In this document: positions 30,000 through 37,828 of the stretch, piece by piece
Layout of the letters: the number at the start of each line of letters is the position of its first letter
How positions within the stretch are numbered: position 1 is the stretch's first letter
Source: Thermomonas sp.
GTDB taxonomy: Bacteria > Pseudomonadota > Gammaproteobacteria > Xanthomonadales > Xanthomonadaceae
Length of the DNA stretch: 43,556 nucleotides
Assembly (NCBI RefSeq): GCF_020850895.1
Contig: NZ_JADZDS010000144.1
Coordinates: 1-43,556 of the forward strand
Reading direction: 5' to 3'
Program-made: the position numbers and the translations under genes
Notes under the pieces: generated by a model
What the model saw: the letters and a program-made list of their open reading frames with translations, nothing else
What the model was told of the DNA's origin: nothing
Databases searched by the model: none

Positions 30000-30201
30000 A
30001 CTGTTGCCGGAGAAGCACGAAGGACGCCCTGATCTCGTCCCTGCTTTCAGGACACCCGTCCAAGCAGCATCGGCCGGCCCTGTTGCCGTCCCGCCAATCC
30101 ATCCCCTCGATCCAGCCGTGCTGCAATGCGCGTGCCCATCTGCAGCCCTTGGGCGCCGCAGCACCTCATCCCGCCGGCGTCTGGTTGACCCGGACTTGCC
30201 C

Positions 30202-30207
30202 TAGACT
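30202..30207 (+). promoter_or_regulatory. -10-like hexamer for lptE, probably leaderless
   Basis: TAGACT lies exactly 6 bases before the lptE ATG and no ribosome site is present. TTGACC occurs at 30185-30190 but only 11 bases away, too close for a normal -35. The 214-base gap after leuS contains nothing else that I recognise. Confidence 0.4.
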
Positions 30208-30213
30208 ACGCGG

Positions 30214-30729
30214 ATGAAACCACGCTTCGCTGTCCTTGCCCTGATCGCCGGCTTGCTCACCGGCTGCGGTTTCCACCTGCGCGGGGCCTTGAACCTGCCC
30301 GAGCATCTAGGCCCGGTGCGGGTGCTTGCCTCCGATTCCCATAGTCCGCTGGGGGATCTGCTCGCACGGGAACTGCGTCGCGCTGGCGCCCAGCCAGCGA
30401 CGGTGCAGGACGGCGAACACGTGGCGACCCTGCAGGTCATTTCCGAATATTGGGCCGATACCCCTGTCAGCCATGATGCGTTGGGACGCGCACAGGAATA
30501 CATGTTGCGCTACGCCGTCGTGTTCACCCTGCGGCGTGCCGATGGCAGCGTGGCAGTGCCGCAGCAGGCGGTCGAACTTTCGCGCGATTACCTCACGCCG
30601 GTGTTCGATTCGGTTGGCAAGCTGAGTGAACGCGAGCGGTTGGTGGCCGAACTGCAGCGGGACATGGCCACCGCGATTCTGCGACGCGTGGATGCGGCTT
30701 CGGCGCCGCCGGCGGACGTCGTGCAATGA
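30214..30729 (+). CDS. lptE: LPS-assembly lipoprotein LptE
   Basis: A 171-residue outer-membrane lipoprotein with lipobox LLTGC (Cys18) followed by GFHLRG, the hallmark start of LptE. It plugs the LptD barrel and helps insert lipopolysaccharide into the outer leaflet. The size and the position between leuS and holA agree with the conserved gammaproteobacterial cluster. Its stop is 34 bases before holA. Confidence 0.95.
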   Translation: MKPRFAVLALIAGLLTGCGFHLRGALNLPEHLGPVRVLASDSHSPLGDLLARELRRAGAQPATVQDGEHVATLQVISEYWADTPVSHDALGRAQEYMLRYAVVFTLRRADGSVAVPQQAVELSRDYLTPVFDSVGKLSERERLVAELQRDMATAILRRVDAASAPPADVVQ

Positions 30730-30763
30730 ATCCCTGTCGAGCCCTTTGGGAGGGCGTTGTGGC

Positions 30764-31804
30764 ATGGAGCTGAACGCAGAGCGCCTTGCTTCGCAACTGC
30801 AGACTGAGTCGCTGCGAACGGTCTACTTGGTGGCTGGCGGTGAACCCCTGCTGGTGCAGGAAGCCTGCGATGCGGTGCGCGCAACCGCCCGTGCGCAGGG
30901 CATCGGCGAGCGCGAGGTGCATGACATGGAGGGTCGCGATGCCGATTGGGACGCCCTCGACGCCTCGATCCACGCGCCCAGCCTGTTTTCCAGTCGTCGA
31001 CTGATCGAGGTGCGTTTGCCCACCGGCAAGCCTGGCCAGGAGGGTGCCAAGCGGATTGTGGCGTTTTGCACTGCGCCACCACCCGACGTCGTCCTGCTGG
31101 TGGTGGCAGGCGAATGGTCGAAGGCGCACGCTGGCAAATGGAGTGATGCGATCGCGAAAGCCGGGCACATCGTCGTGGTCTGGCCGATCAAGCCGCACGA
31201 ACTTCCCGGCTGGGTGACCCAGCGCATGCGCAGTCGCGGCCTGAAGGCGACCCAGGAAGCCATTGCCCAACTTGCCCTGCGGGTCGAGGGCAACCTGCTG
31301 GCGGCCGCGCAGGAAATCGATAAGCTCGTGCTCCTGCAGCAGGGCAAGGATGAGGTGATCGATGGTGCGCGCATGGAAGCGCTGGTGGCCGATTCCGCAC
31401 GCTTCGATGTGTTCCGCTTGACCGCGGCTGCGCTCAATGGGGAGCCGGCGCAGGTGTCACGCATCCTTGCCGGATTGCGTGCCGAGGGCGAAGCGATCCC
31501 CGCGCTGATGGGCATGGTGGTCAAGGAGTTGACCACCATCATCGCGCTGTCACGCGCACGCAACTTCACCGAGGAATGCAAGGCGCTGCGCATCTGGGAT
31601 TCCCGGCAGGCGGTGTACAAGCGTGCACTGTCGCGGCATACGCCCGAGCGCTGGCAGTGGCTGTTGCGTGAAGCCGGCGCGGTGGATCGCATCTCCAAGG
31701 GACGGGTACGCGTCGGGCAGGAATCCCACGATGGCTGGCTGCAACTGGAACGGTTGCTGCTGGCAGTCGCGGACAAGGGCGCATTGCGCCTGCTGGCGGC
31801 GTGA
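30764..31804 (+). CDS. holA: DNA polymerase III delta subunit
   Basis: A 346-residue clamp-loader subunit that opens the beta sliding clamp. The N-terminal part has VYLVAGGEPLLVQEACDAVR, followed by the family's LFSSRRLIEVRLP and, at the C-terminus, the all-alpha collar region (ALRIWDSRQAVYKRALSRHT). No Walker motif is expected. The ATG at 30764 has GGGAGG about ten bases upstream. Its TGA overlaps the nadD GTG by three bases, so nadD is translationally coupled. Confidence 0.96.
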   Translation: MELNAERLASQLQTESLRTVYLVAGGEPLLVQEACDAVRATARAQGIGEREVHDMEGRDADWDALDASIHAPSLFSSRRLIEVRLPTGKPGQEGAKRIVAFCTAPPPDVVLLVVAGEWSKAHAGKWSDAIAKAGHIVVVWPIKPHELPGWVTQRMRSRGLKATQEAIAQLALRVEGNLLAAAQEIDKLVLLQQGKDEVIDGARMEALVADSARFDVFRLTAAALNGEPAQVSRILAGLRAEGEAIPALMGMVVKELTTIIALSRARNFTEECKALRIWDSRQAVYKRALSRHTPERWQWLLREAGAVDRISKGRVRVGQESHDGWLQLERLLLAVADKGALRLLAA

Positions 31805-32490
31805 ACGCGCCGCTGCGGGTGTTTTACGGAGGCAGTTTCGACCCCGTGCACAACGGCCATCTGGCGATTGCGCGTGCGGCCCGCGATGCCTTGGATGCGC
31901 GTGTGTTCTTGGTGCCTGCAGGCGATCCGCCGCACAAATCCGACACCTGCGCCAGCGCCGAACAACGCGCACGAATGCTGGACCTCGCCATCGAGGGCGA
32001 ACCGGGGCTGGCCGTGGATGGGCGTGAATTGTTGCGCCCGGGGCCGTCCTATACGGTCGATACCCTGCGCGAACTGCGTGCGGACTTGGGCGCGGCAGCC
32101 GCGATCGCCTGGCTGGTCGGTGCGGATTCGCTGCGGCAACTGCAGACATGGCATCGCTGGCGGCGGCTGTTCGATCTGGCCCACCTGCTCGTCGTTGAAC
32201 GTCCCGATGCCGCATTGGACGCGGCCGCCTTGCACCGCGACGCGCCTGAGGTGCTGGACGAAATCACGCCGCGGCTGTGCGCACCTTCCACCCTGGCCGC
32301 GCGGCCTTCGGGCGGGTGTTGCGTGTTGCCGCTGGCGCAGTTGCGCCCGGAATCCTCCAGCGCATTGCGCCTTCGGATCGCCCGTGGGGACGCCCGCTGG
32401 CGTGACTGGGTGCCGCCGGCGGTCGCCGCCCATATCGTCATGCAAGGCCTGTACGGCGTTTCCGCCGGTATACTGCCGAGGAACCTCTGA
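31801..32490 (+). CDS. nadD: Nicotinate-nucleotide adenylyltransferase
   Basis: A 229-residue enzyme that turns nicotinate mononucleotide and ATP into deamido-NAD. The nucleotidyl-transferase motif GSFDPVHNGHLA is at residues 10-21, and the C-terminal SSALRLRI corresponds to the ISSTxIR motif. It starts with GTG inside the end of holA. The last codons and the TGA lie inside the outer hairpin of repeat copy C, so the C-terminal residues (PRNL) are supplied by the repeat. Confidence 0.95.
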   Translation: MNAPLRVFYGGSFDPVHNGHLAIARAARDALDARVFLVPAGDPPHKSDTCASAEQRARMLDLAIEGEPGLAVDGRELLRPGPSYTVDTLRELRADLGAAAAIAWLVGADSLRQLQTWHRWRRLFDLAHLLVVERPDAALDAAALHRDAPEVLDEITPRLCAPSTLAARPSGGCCVLPLAQLRPESSSALRLRIARGDARWRDWVPPAVAAHIVMQGLYGVSAGILPRNL

Positions 32491-32632
32491 ACAATTCAGA
32501 GGTTCCCGTCGGCCACGGATGGCCGACCACGAATCGATCACGCAAGTGATTGATTCGTGTGAGCCGGGTCCGGGCCTGTACCGGACTCGGCGTGGGCTGA
32601 CAACTCCAGGAAGGAGTTGTTCAGACCATCCC
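32480..32632 (-). repeat. Multi-hairpin intergenic element, copy C (inverted)
   Basis: Read on the minus strand this is homologous to copies A and B and has the same hairpins in the same order. On plus-strand coordinates these are: 12-bp stem 32480-32491/32495-32506; 8-bp stem 32508-32515/32520-32527; 14-bp stem with one G-T pair and a GCAA loop 32528-32541/32546-32559; 11-bp stem with one G-T pair and a 7-base loop 32563-32573/32581-32591; and an imperfect ACAACTCC/GGAGTTGT stem. Stem sequences differ from copy B but keep pairing. Ends TCTGAACAA/TTGTTCAGA are inverted repeats. It covers the nadD stop codon. Confidence 0.88.
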
Positions 32633-32656
32633 TAACGACCCATCGAGCGCTCGCCC

Positions 32657-33052
32657 TTGACCACTGCTGCCCAAGTCCTCAAACCGACCCTGCCCGTTCC
32701 ACCGCCGCCGGTGGATGCCCTGCTGGAAGCCGTGCACGCCGGGCTTGCAGAACTCAAGGCCAAGGATGTGGTGGAAATCGATGTCCGCGGCAGGAGCAGC
32801 GTCTGCGATTTCATGGTGATTGCCTCGGGCACCTCGACCCGCCACGTCAAGGCGTCGGCGGAAGAAGTGGTGCAGTTCTCGAAAAAGCTCGGGGTGGCAC
32901 CGCTCGGCGTGGAAGGCGAGCGCGAGGCCGAATGGGTGCTGGTGGACCTGGGCGATGTCGTGGTCCATGTGATGCTGCCGCGGGTGCGCGAGTTCTATGC
33001 GCTGGAGCGGCTGTGGACGGTGGGCGACCAACCGCCTGAATTCGAGTCGTAG
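32657..33052 (+). CDS. rsfS: Ribosomal silencing factor RsfS
   Basis: A 131-residue protein of the Iojap/RsfS family that binds L14 on the large subunit and blocks subunit joining when nutrients are low. Conserved pieces are KAKDVVEIDVRGRSSVCDFM, IASGTSTRHVKA and WVLVDLGDVVVHVM. The start is not certain: TTG at 32657 gives a Pro-rich N-terminus, GTG at 32711 would start at the conserved domain, and neither has a clear ribosome site. Repeat copy C separates it from nadD. Confidence 0.93.
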   Translation: MTTAAQVLKPTLPVPPPPVDALLEAVHAGLAELKAKDVVEIDVRGRSSVCDFMVIASGTSTRHVKASAEEVVQFSKKLGVAPLGVEGEREAEWVLVDLGDVVVHVMLPRVREFYALERLWTVGDQPPEFES

Positions 33053-33147
33053 CCTGCTGCGCTCGACGCTTCATCGCCGTCCGCTGCTCGCAATCCTCAT
33101 GGGCCACAATGTCCATTGCGGTTGCTGCGCTGCGGGCGGCTTCGAAT

Positions 33148-33235
33148 CGCCTGCGCTCGCGACGGCTACAACTCGAATTCGATCACTAGGGTCGCAGGGA
33201 TGAACACACGCTCGAACTGCCTTCGCTCGCGACGG
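33148..33235 (+). repeat. Short direct repeat in the rsfS-rlmH gap
   Basis: GCCTGCGCTCGCGACGG (from 33149) and GCCTTCGCTCGCGACGG (from 33219) differ at one base and lie 70 bases apart in the 220-base gap between rsfS and rlmH. The rest of the gap shows no gene, terminator or clear promoter. Confidence 0.5.
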
Positions 33236-33272
33236 TGCTTGATCGACGTCCACGTGAAATTTCCGACTTGAC

Positions 33273-33743
33273 GTGAAAGCCCGCCTGATCGCCGTCGGTG
33301 AACATGCACCCAGTTGGGTGGCGCAGGGTTTTGGCGAATACCAGAAACGCCTCTCGCACTGGCTGCCGCTGGAACTGGTCGAAGTCGCGCCTGGCGTGCG
33401 CGGCAAGGGTCGCGATACTGCGAGGGCCATTGCCGATGAAGGCGCGCGCGTGCTCGCCGCACTGCCGAAGCAGGCGCACGTTATCGTGCTGGACGGTCGC
33501 GGCAGGATGCATTCGTCCGAGCAGTTGGCGGTTCGCCTCGAACACTGGCGCGGGCAGGGCCGTGACCTCGCCTTTCTCATCGGTGGCCCGGAAGGCCACG
33601 CGGCCGAGGTGTTGGCGCGCGCCGACGAATGCTGGTCGCTCGGTCCGCTGACCCTGCCGCACATGCTGGTGCGGCTGGTGCTGGCGGAGCAGCTGTATCG
33701 GGCGGCGGCGCTGTTGGCCAATCATCCCTACCACCGCGCTTGA
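33273..33743 (+). CDS. rlmH: 23S rRNA pseudouridine-1915 N3-methyltransferase
   Basis: A 156-residue SPOUT-class methyltransferase. The knot motif LAFLIGGPEGH (about residues 97-107) and the C-terminal LTLPHMLVRLVLAEQLYRA with final NHPYHRA are diagnostic. It methylates pseudouridine 1915 of 23S rRNA on the 70S ribosome. It begins with GTG at 33273, without a good ribosome site. A strong terminator follows. In related genomes maf usually comes next; here the convergent tsf does. Confidence 0.96.
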   Translation: MKARLIAVGEHAPSWVAQGFGEYQKRLSHWLPLELVEVAPGVRGKGRDTARAIADEGARVLAALPKQAHVIVLDGRGRMHSSEQLAVRLEHWRGQGRDLAFLIGGPEGHAAEVLARADECWSLGPLTLPHMLVRLVLAEQLYRAAALLANHPYHRA

Positions 33744-33754
33744 TCGCGGGCATG

Positions 33755-33785
33755 AAAAAAACCCGCCGTTGCCGGCGGGTTTTTC
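33755..33785. terminator. Bidirectional terminator between rlmH and tsf
   Basis: An 8-bp stem ACCCGCCG/CGGCGGGT (33761-33768 with 33773-33780) and TTGC loop is flanked by an A run on the left and a T run on the right. It therefore works as an intrinsic terminator on both strands, for rlmH (+) and tsf (-). Confidence 0.92.
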
Positions 33786-33807
33786 GTCAATCGATTGACG
33801 CGATGAC

Positions 33808-34689
<882 letters not shown>

Positions 34690-34715
34690 ATGAATTGCCT
34701 CTCGAAATGTGGAAG

Positions 34716-34799
34716 CGTCATCCCCGCGAAAGCGGGGATCCATGGGCCCTGTTCGATCGAGCCCAATGTCACTGGATTCCCGCTTTCGCGGGAATGACG
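34716..34799. repeat. Inverted REP doublet (BIME-like) between rpsB and tsf
   Basis: Two 27-bp units in head-to-head orientation (34716-34742 and 34773-34799) match 25 of 27 when one is reversed. Each is a hairpin with a GAAA or TTTC loop (CCCCGC/GCGGGG and CCCGC/GCGGG), flanked by GTCAT and ATCCA. Such TCATTCCCGCG...GGAATCCA repeats are common in proteobacteria. The two units can also pair with each other. A second 6-bp hairpin (34815-34832) lies between it and the rpsB stop. Confidence 0.9.
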
Positions 34800-34848
34800 A
34801 GCTATGAATTGCGACTGCGCAGCTTGGCGCAGCCGCGTGACGGGGCGA

Positions 34849-35637
34849 TTACTCAGCCTTCGGCTTGCTGCTGCGACGCGCCGGCTTGGCGGCTTCCTCG
34901 CCACCGTCGACCGCAGCGGCGAAGTCTTCTTCGCGCACCGAGGCGGCGTTCGGGGAGGCGGCCTTGCCTTCCAGCACCGCGTCGGCGGCGGCGCGGGCGT
35001 ACAGTTGCACCGCGCGGATGGCGTCGTCGTTGCCCGGAATGGGGTAATCGACCAGCGCCGGATCGTAGTTGGAATCGACCACCGCGATCACCGGGATGCC
35101 GAGCTTCTTGGCTTCCTTGATGGCGATGTCTTCATGGCCGATGTCGATCACGAACAGGGCGTCGGGCAGGCGGTTCATTTCCTTGATGCCGCCGAGCGAG
35201 GCTTCCAGCTTGTCGCGCTCGCGGCGCAGGCCCATCACTTCGTGCTTGACCAGCTTCTGGAAGGTGCCGTCGGTTTCCGCGGACTCCAGTTCCTTCAGGC
35301 GGGCGACCGACTTCTTCACCGTGGCGAAGTTGGTCAATGAGCCGCCCAGCCAGCGCTGGGTCATGAACGGCATGCCGCAACGCTCGGCTTCTTCCTTGAT
35401 CGCGTCGCGCGCGCTGCGTTTGGTCCCGACGAACAGGATGGTGCCGCGCTTCTGTGCCACGCCGCTGATGAAGTTCATCGCGTCGTTGAACAGCGGGACG
35501 GTTTTTTCCAGGTTGATGATGTGGATCTTGCCGCGGGCACCGAAGATGTACGGGGCCATCTTGGGGTTCCAGTAGCGGGTCTGGTGGCCGAAATGGACGC
35601 CGGCTTCCAGCATCTGGCGCATGGTGATCTGGGGCAT
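34849..35637 (-). CDS. rpsB: 30S ribosomal protein S2
   Basis: A 262-residue ribosomal protein. [20 protein letters not shown] at the start, [12 protein letters not shown], and [10 protein letters not shown] are family signatures. The C-terminal tail ([18 protein letters not shown] and a Lys/Arg-Ser end) is longer than in E. coli. The ATG at 35637 has AGGA nine bases upstream; the longer frame to 35889 reads through the leader. A good promoter and a roughly 245-base leader with a strong hairpin precede it, suggesting autogenous control as for other S2 operons. Confidence 0.98.
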   Translation of the reverse strand: MPQITMRQMLEAGVHFGHQTRYWNPKMAPYIFGARGKIHIINLEKTVPLFNDAMNFISGVAQKRGTILFVGTKRSARDAIKEEAERCGMPFMTQRWLGGSLTNFATVKKSVARLKELESAETDGTFQKLVKHEVMGLRRERDKLEASLGGIKEMNRLPDALFVIDIGHEDIAIKEAKKLGIPVIAVVDSNYDPALVDYPIPGNDDAIRAVQLYARAAADAVLEGKAASPNAASVREEDFAAAVDGGEEAAKPARRSSKPKAE

Positions 35638-35706
35638 TGCGAGTTTTCCTGTGTGATGGAACATCGGCAGCGTCGCACCCGGTTGGGGTTGCGGTGCTTT
35701 CCTGTG

Positions 35707-35731
35707 AAAAGTCCGCACAGGGATGTGCGGG
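35707..35731 (-). terminator. Hairpin with T run in the rpsB leader (possible attenuator)
   Basis: On the minus strand a 7-bp stem CCGCACA/TGTGCGG (35730-35724 with 35719-35713) is followed by ACTTTTC. It resembles a weak intrinsic terminator in the 5' untranslated region of rpsB, about 70 bases before the ATG. It may instead be part of an S2-binding leader structure. Confidence 0.5.
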
Positions 35732-35888
35732 CTCTTGCGCAGGGACGCGCGAATGCTCCGGGGTTGGGCCTCCCTGCCGTCACTGCGGCCAGATCCTCCG
35801 CCTTGCGGCATCGGACACCCCGGCGCAGGGGTTGTCGACAGGTGTGGATTCGACGATACGCTCGTCGTGGCGGCAACTAAGCCCTGCA

Positions 35889-35917
35889 ATTATGCGGCAT
35901 CGGCAGCGCAAAGGCAA
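35889..35917 (-). promoter_or_regulatory. rpsB promoter
   Basis: On the minus strand TTGCCT (35917-35912) and CATAAT (35894-35889) are separated by exactly 17 bp. Transcription would begin near 35882, leaving a leader of about 245 bases before rpsB. Confidence 0.7.
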
Positions 35918-36200
35918 TCTGCGTGCCGTGCGATGCGTTCCGTGCGACTGGCTGTCGGCGTTCCGATCCACCCGTCGTCACGGGTGCGCGGCCCGTTCAA
36001 CCGCCTGTGCGGATTCTGCACCCGGGCCCTTGCCTGGGGCTGCGGGAGGCCTGCGATCAATGCGCTGGTTTCCCCCGCCCAGTCAGGCTGCGCATGCGGC
36101 GTCATGGCTTGGGTGGCCGCGATGATCTGGCGCCACCGCGGTGGCTCGAATCGATCCTGCGCTATCGTGAAGGCTCGGAATGCGATCCGGGGGGCGTGAA
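35918..36200. other. Gap between the rpsB promoter and the DDAH gene, no gene seen
   Basis: About 280 bases lie between the divergent rpsB promoter and the DDAH start. Open frames here run through without codon structure or recognisable protein. Apart from GGGGGG, a possible ribosome site about 6 bases before the DDAH ATG, I see no defined element. Confidence 0.5.
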
Positions 36201-36977
36201 ATGGCGGGAGCGACGGGGATTGCGTTTGTCCGCACACCAACGGCCAATCTGGCCGAAGGCATCGTGACCCATCTGCAACGCAGCGTGGTCGATGTGGGTC
36301 GTGCGATGGTGCAGCATGCGGCCTATTGCCGGGCACTGGCGGAGGCCGGCTGGCAGTTGCGCGACGTGGCACCGGCGCCGGCCTGCCCGGATGCGGTGTT
36401 CATCGAGGATGCGATGGTGGTGGTGGGGCATGCCGCGATCATCACCCGGCCCGGCGCCGAGGCACGTCGCCCGGAAACCGAGGGCGCGGAAGCAGCCGCG
36501 CGCACGGCTGGACTGGACATCGTCAGGCTTGCGGCGCCCGCCACCCTGGACGGCGGCGATGTGTTGCAGGTCGGCGATACCCTGTATGTCGGTCGCAGCG
36601 GGCGCACCAATGCCGAAGGCATTCGCCAGTTGCGGGCGGCGGTGTCGCCGCTGGGGCGGCGGGTGGTGCCGGTGCGCCTGAACGCGGTGCTGCACCTGAA
36701 GTCGGCGGTGACCGCGTTGCCGGACGGCACCTTCCTCGCCCTGCCCGAACTGTTCGAGCCGGGCGTGTTCCCGGTGGTGCGGCCAGTGGCCGAGGAGGGC
36801 GGTTGCCACGTCGTCCCCTTGGGCGGCGATGCCATCCTGATTGCGGCCTCGGCGCCGCGCACCGCCGATGCATTGGCCGATCTCGGTTTCGACCCGCGCG
36901 TGGTGGACATCAGCGAATTCGAAAAACTCGAAGGCTGCGTCACCTGCCTGAGTGTGTTGGTGCCGCCGCGTCGCTGA
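36201..36977 (+). CDS. Dimethylarginine dimethylaminohydrolase (DDAH)-like guanidino-modifying enzyme
   Basis: A 258-residue protein close in length to Pseudomonas DDAH. Expected signatures are CPDAVFIEDAMVV (about residues 62-74), TLDGGDVL (115-122), the catalytic His165 in LHLKSAVTAL and the nucleophilic Cys249 in GCVTCLSVLV. These enzymes hydrolyse methylated arginines to citrulline and methylamines. An arginine- or agmatine-type substrate cannot be excluded. The start at 36201 has a G-rich ribosome site. It sits alone between the divergent rpsB and map. Confidence 0.88.
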   Translation: MAGATGIAFVRTPTANLAEGIVTHLQRSVVDVGRAMVQHAAYCRALAEAGWQLRDVAPAPACPDAVFIEDAMVVVGHAAIITRPGAEARRPETEGAEAAARTAGLDIVRLAAPATLDGGDVLQVGDTLYVGRSGRTNAEGIRQLRAAVSPLGRRVVPVRLNAVLHLKSAVTALPDGTFLALPELFEPGVFPVVRPVAEEGGCHVVPLGGDAILIAASAPRTADALADLGFDPRVVDISEFEKLEGCVTCLSVLVPPRR

Positions 36978-37039
36978 GCCGCTGCGGGCGTTCCGGATAC
37001 GCTCGAATGCCGCGACGCGTGGGGCACGCGGGAATGGGC

Positions 37040-37045
37040 GATAAT
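37040..37045 (+). promoter_or_regulatory. -10-like hexamer for map, probably leaderless
   Basis: GATAAT lies exactly 6 bases before the map ATG and there is no ribosome-binding sequence between. No -35 at normal spacing was recognised. Confidence 0.45.
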
Positions 37046-37051
37046 CCGCAA

Positions 37052-37828
37052 ATGACTATCAATCTGAAAACCCCGGCCGAGATCGAGAAGATGCGCGTGG
37101 CCGGTCGCCTTGCCGCCGAGGTATTGCAGGTTGTCGCACCGCATGTGAAGGCGGGCGTGACCACCGAGGAACTGGATCGGATCTGCCACGACCACATCGT
37201 CAAGGTGCAGAAGGCGATTCCGGCGAACGTCGGTTACCGCGGTTTCCCCAAGACCGTGTGCACTTCGGTCAACAACGTGATCTGCCACGGCATCCCCAGC
37301 GAGGCCAAGGTGCTGAAGGACGGAGACATCGTCAACATCGACGTCACCGTGATCAAGGACGGCTGGCACGGTGACACCAGTCGCATGTATGTGGTCGGCA
37401 CGCCGTCGGTGATGGCGCAGCGCTTGGTCGACGTGACCCGCGAGGCGATGTTCCGCGGCATCCGGGTGGTGCGGCCGGGGGCGACTCTGGGTGACATTGG
37501 CCACGCGATCCAGGAATACGCCGAGAGCCATCGCTTCTCGGTGGTGCGCGAATACTGCGGGCATGGCATCGGCAAGGTCTACCACGACGAGCCGCAGGTG
37601 TTGCATTACGGCCGCGCCGGTGACGGCCTGGTGCTGCGCGAGGGCATGACCTTCACCATCGAGCCGATGATCAATGAAGGCGCCCGCCATACCCGCGTGC
37701 TGCCGGATGGCTGGACCGTGGTCACCAAGGACCGCAAGCTGTCGGCGCAGTGGGAGCACACCGTGCTCGTCACCCGCGATGGTGTGGAAATCCTGACCCG
37801 GGTGCCAGGCGACGACAACGACCTGTGA
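37052..37828 (+). CDS. map: Type I methionine aminopeptidase
   Basis: A 258-residue enzyme removing the initiator Met from nascent proteins. The pita-bread metal ligands are visible: the two Asp of NIDVTVIKDGWHGDTSRM, the His of GHGIG, the Glu of TIEPMI and the Glu of QWEHTVLV. It lacks an N-terminal zinc extension, as expected for the bacterial type. The ATG at 37052 is chosen; the frame upstream runs antisense-like through DDAH. Its TGA overlaps the glnD GTG. Confidence 0.97.
   Translation: MTINLKTPAEIEKMRVAGRLAAEVLQVVAPHVKAGVTTEELDRICHDHIVKVQKAIPANVGYRGFPKTVCTSVNNVICHGIPSEAKVLKDGDIVNIDVTVIKDGWHGDTSRMYVVGTPSVMAQRLVDVTREAMFRGIRVVRPGATLGDIGHAIQEYAESHRFSVVREYCGHGIGKVYHDEPQVLHYGRAGDGLVLREGMTFTIEPMINEGARHTRVLPDGWTVVTKDRKLSAQWEHTVLVTRDGVEILTRVPGDDNDL

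Noticed and set aside
35723-36372. Open frames in the rpsB-DDAH gap on both strands
   Set aside because: They overlap the promoter and leader of rpsB, lack ribosome sites, and their translations look like compositional noise.
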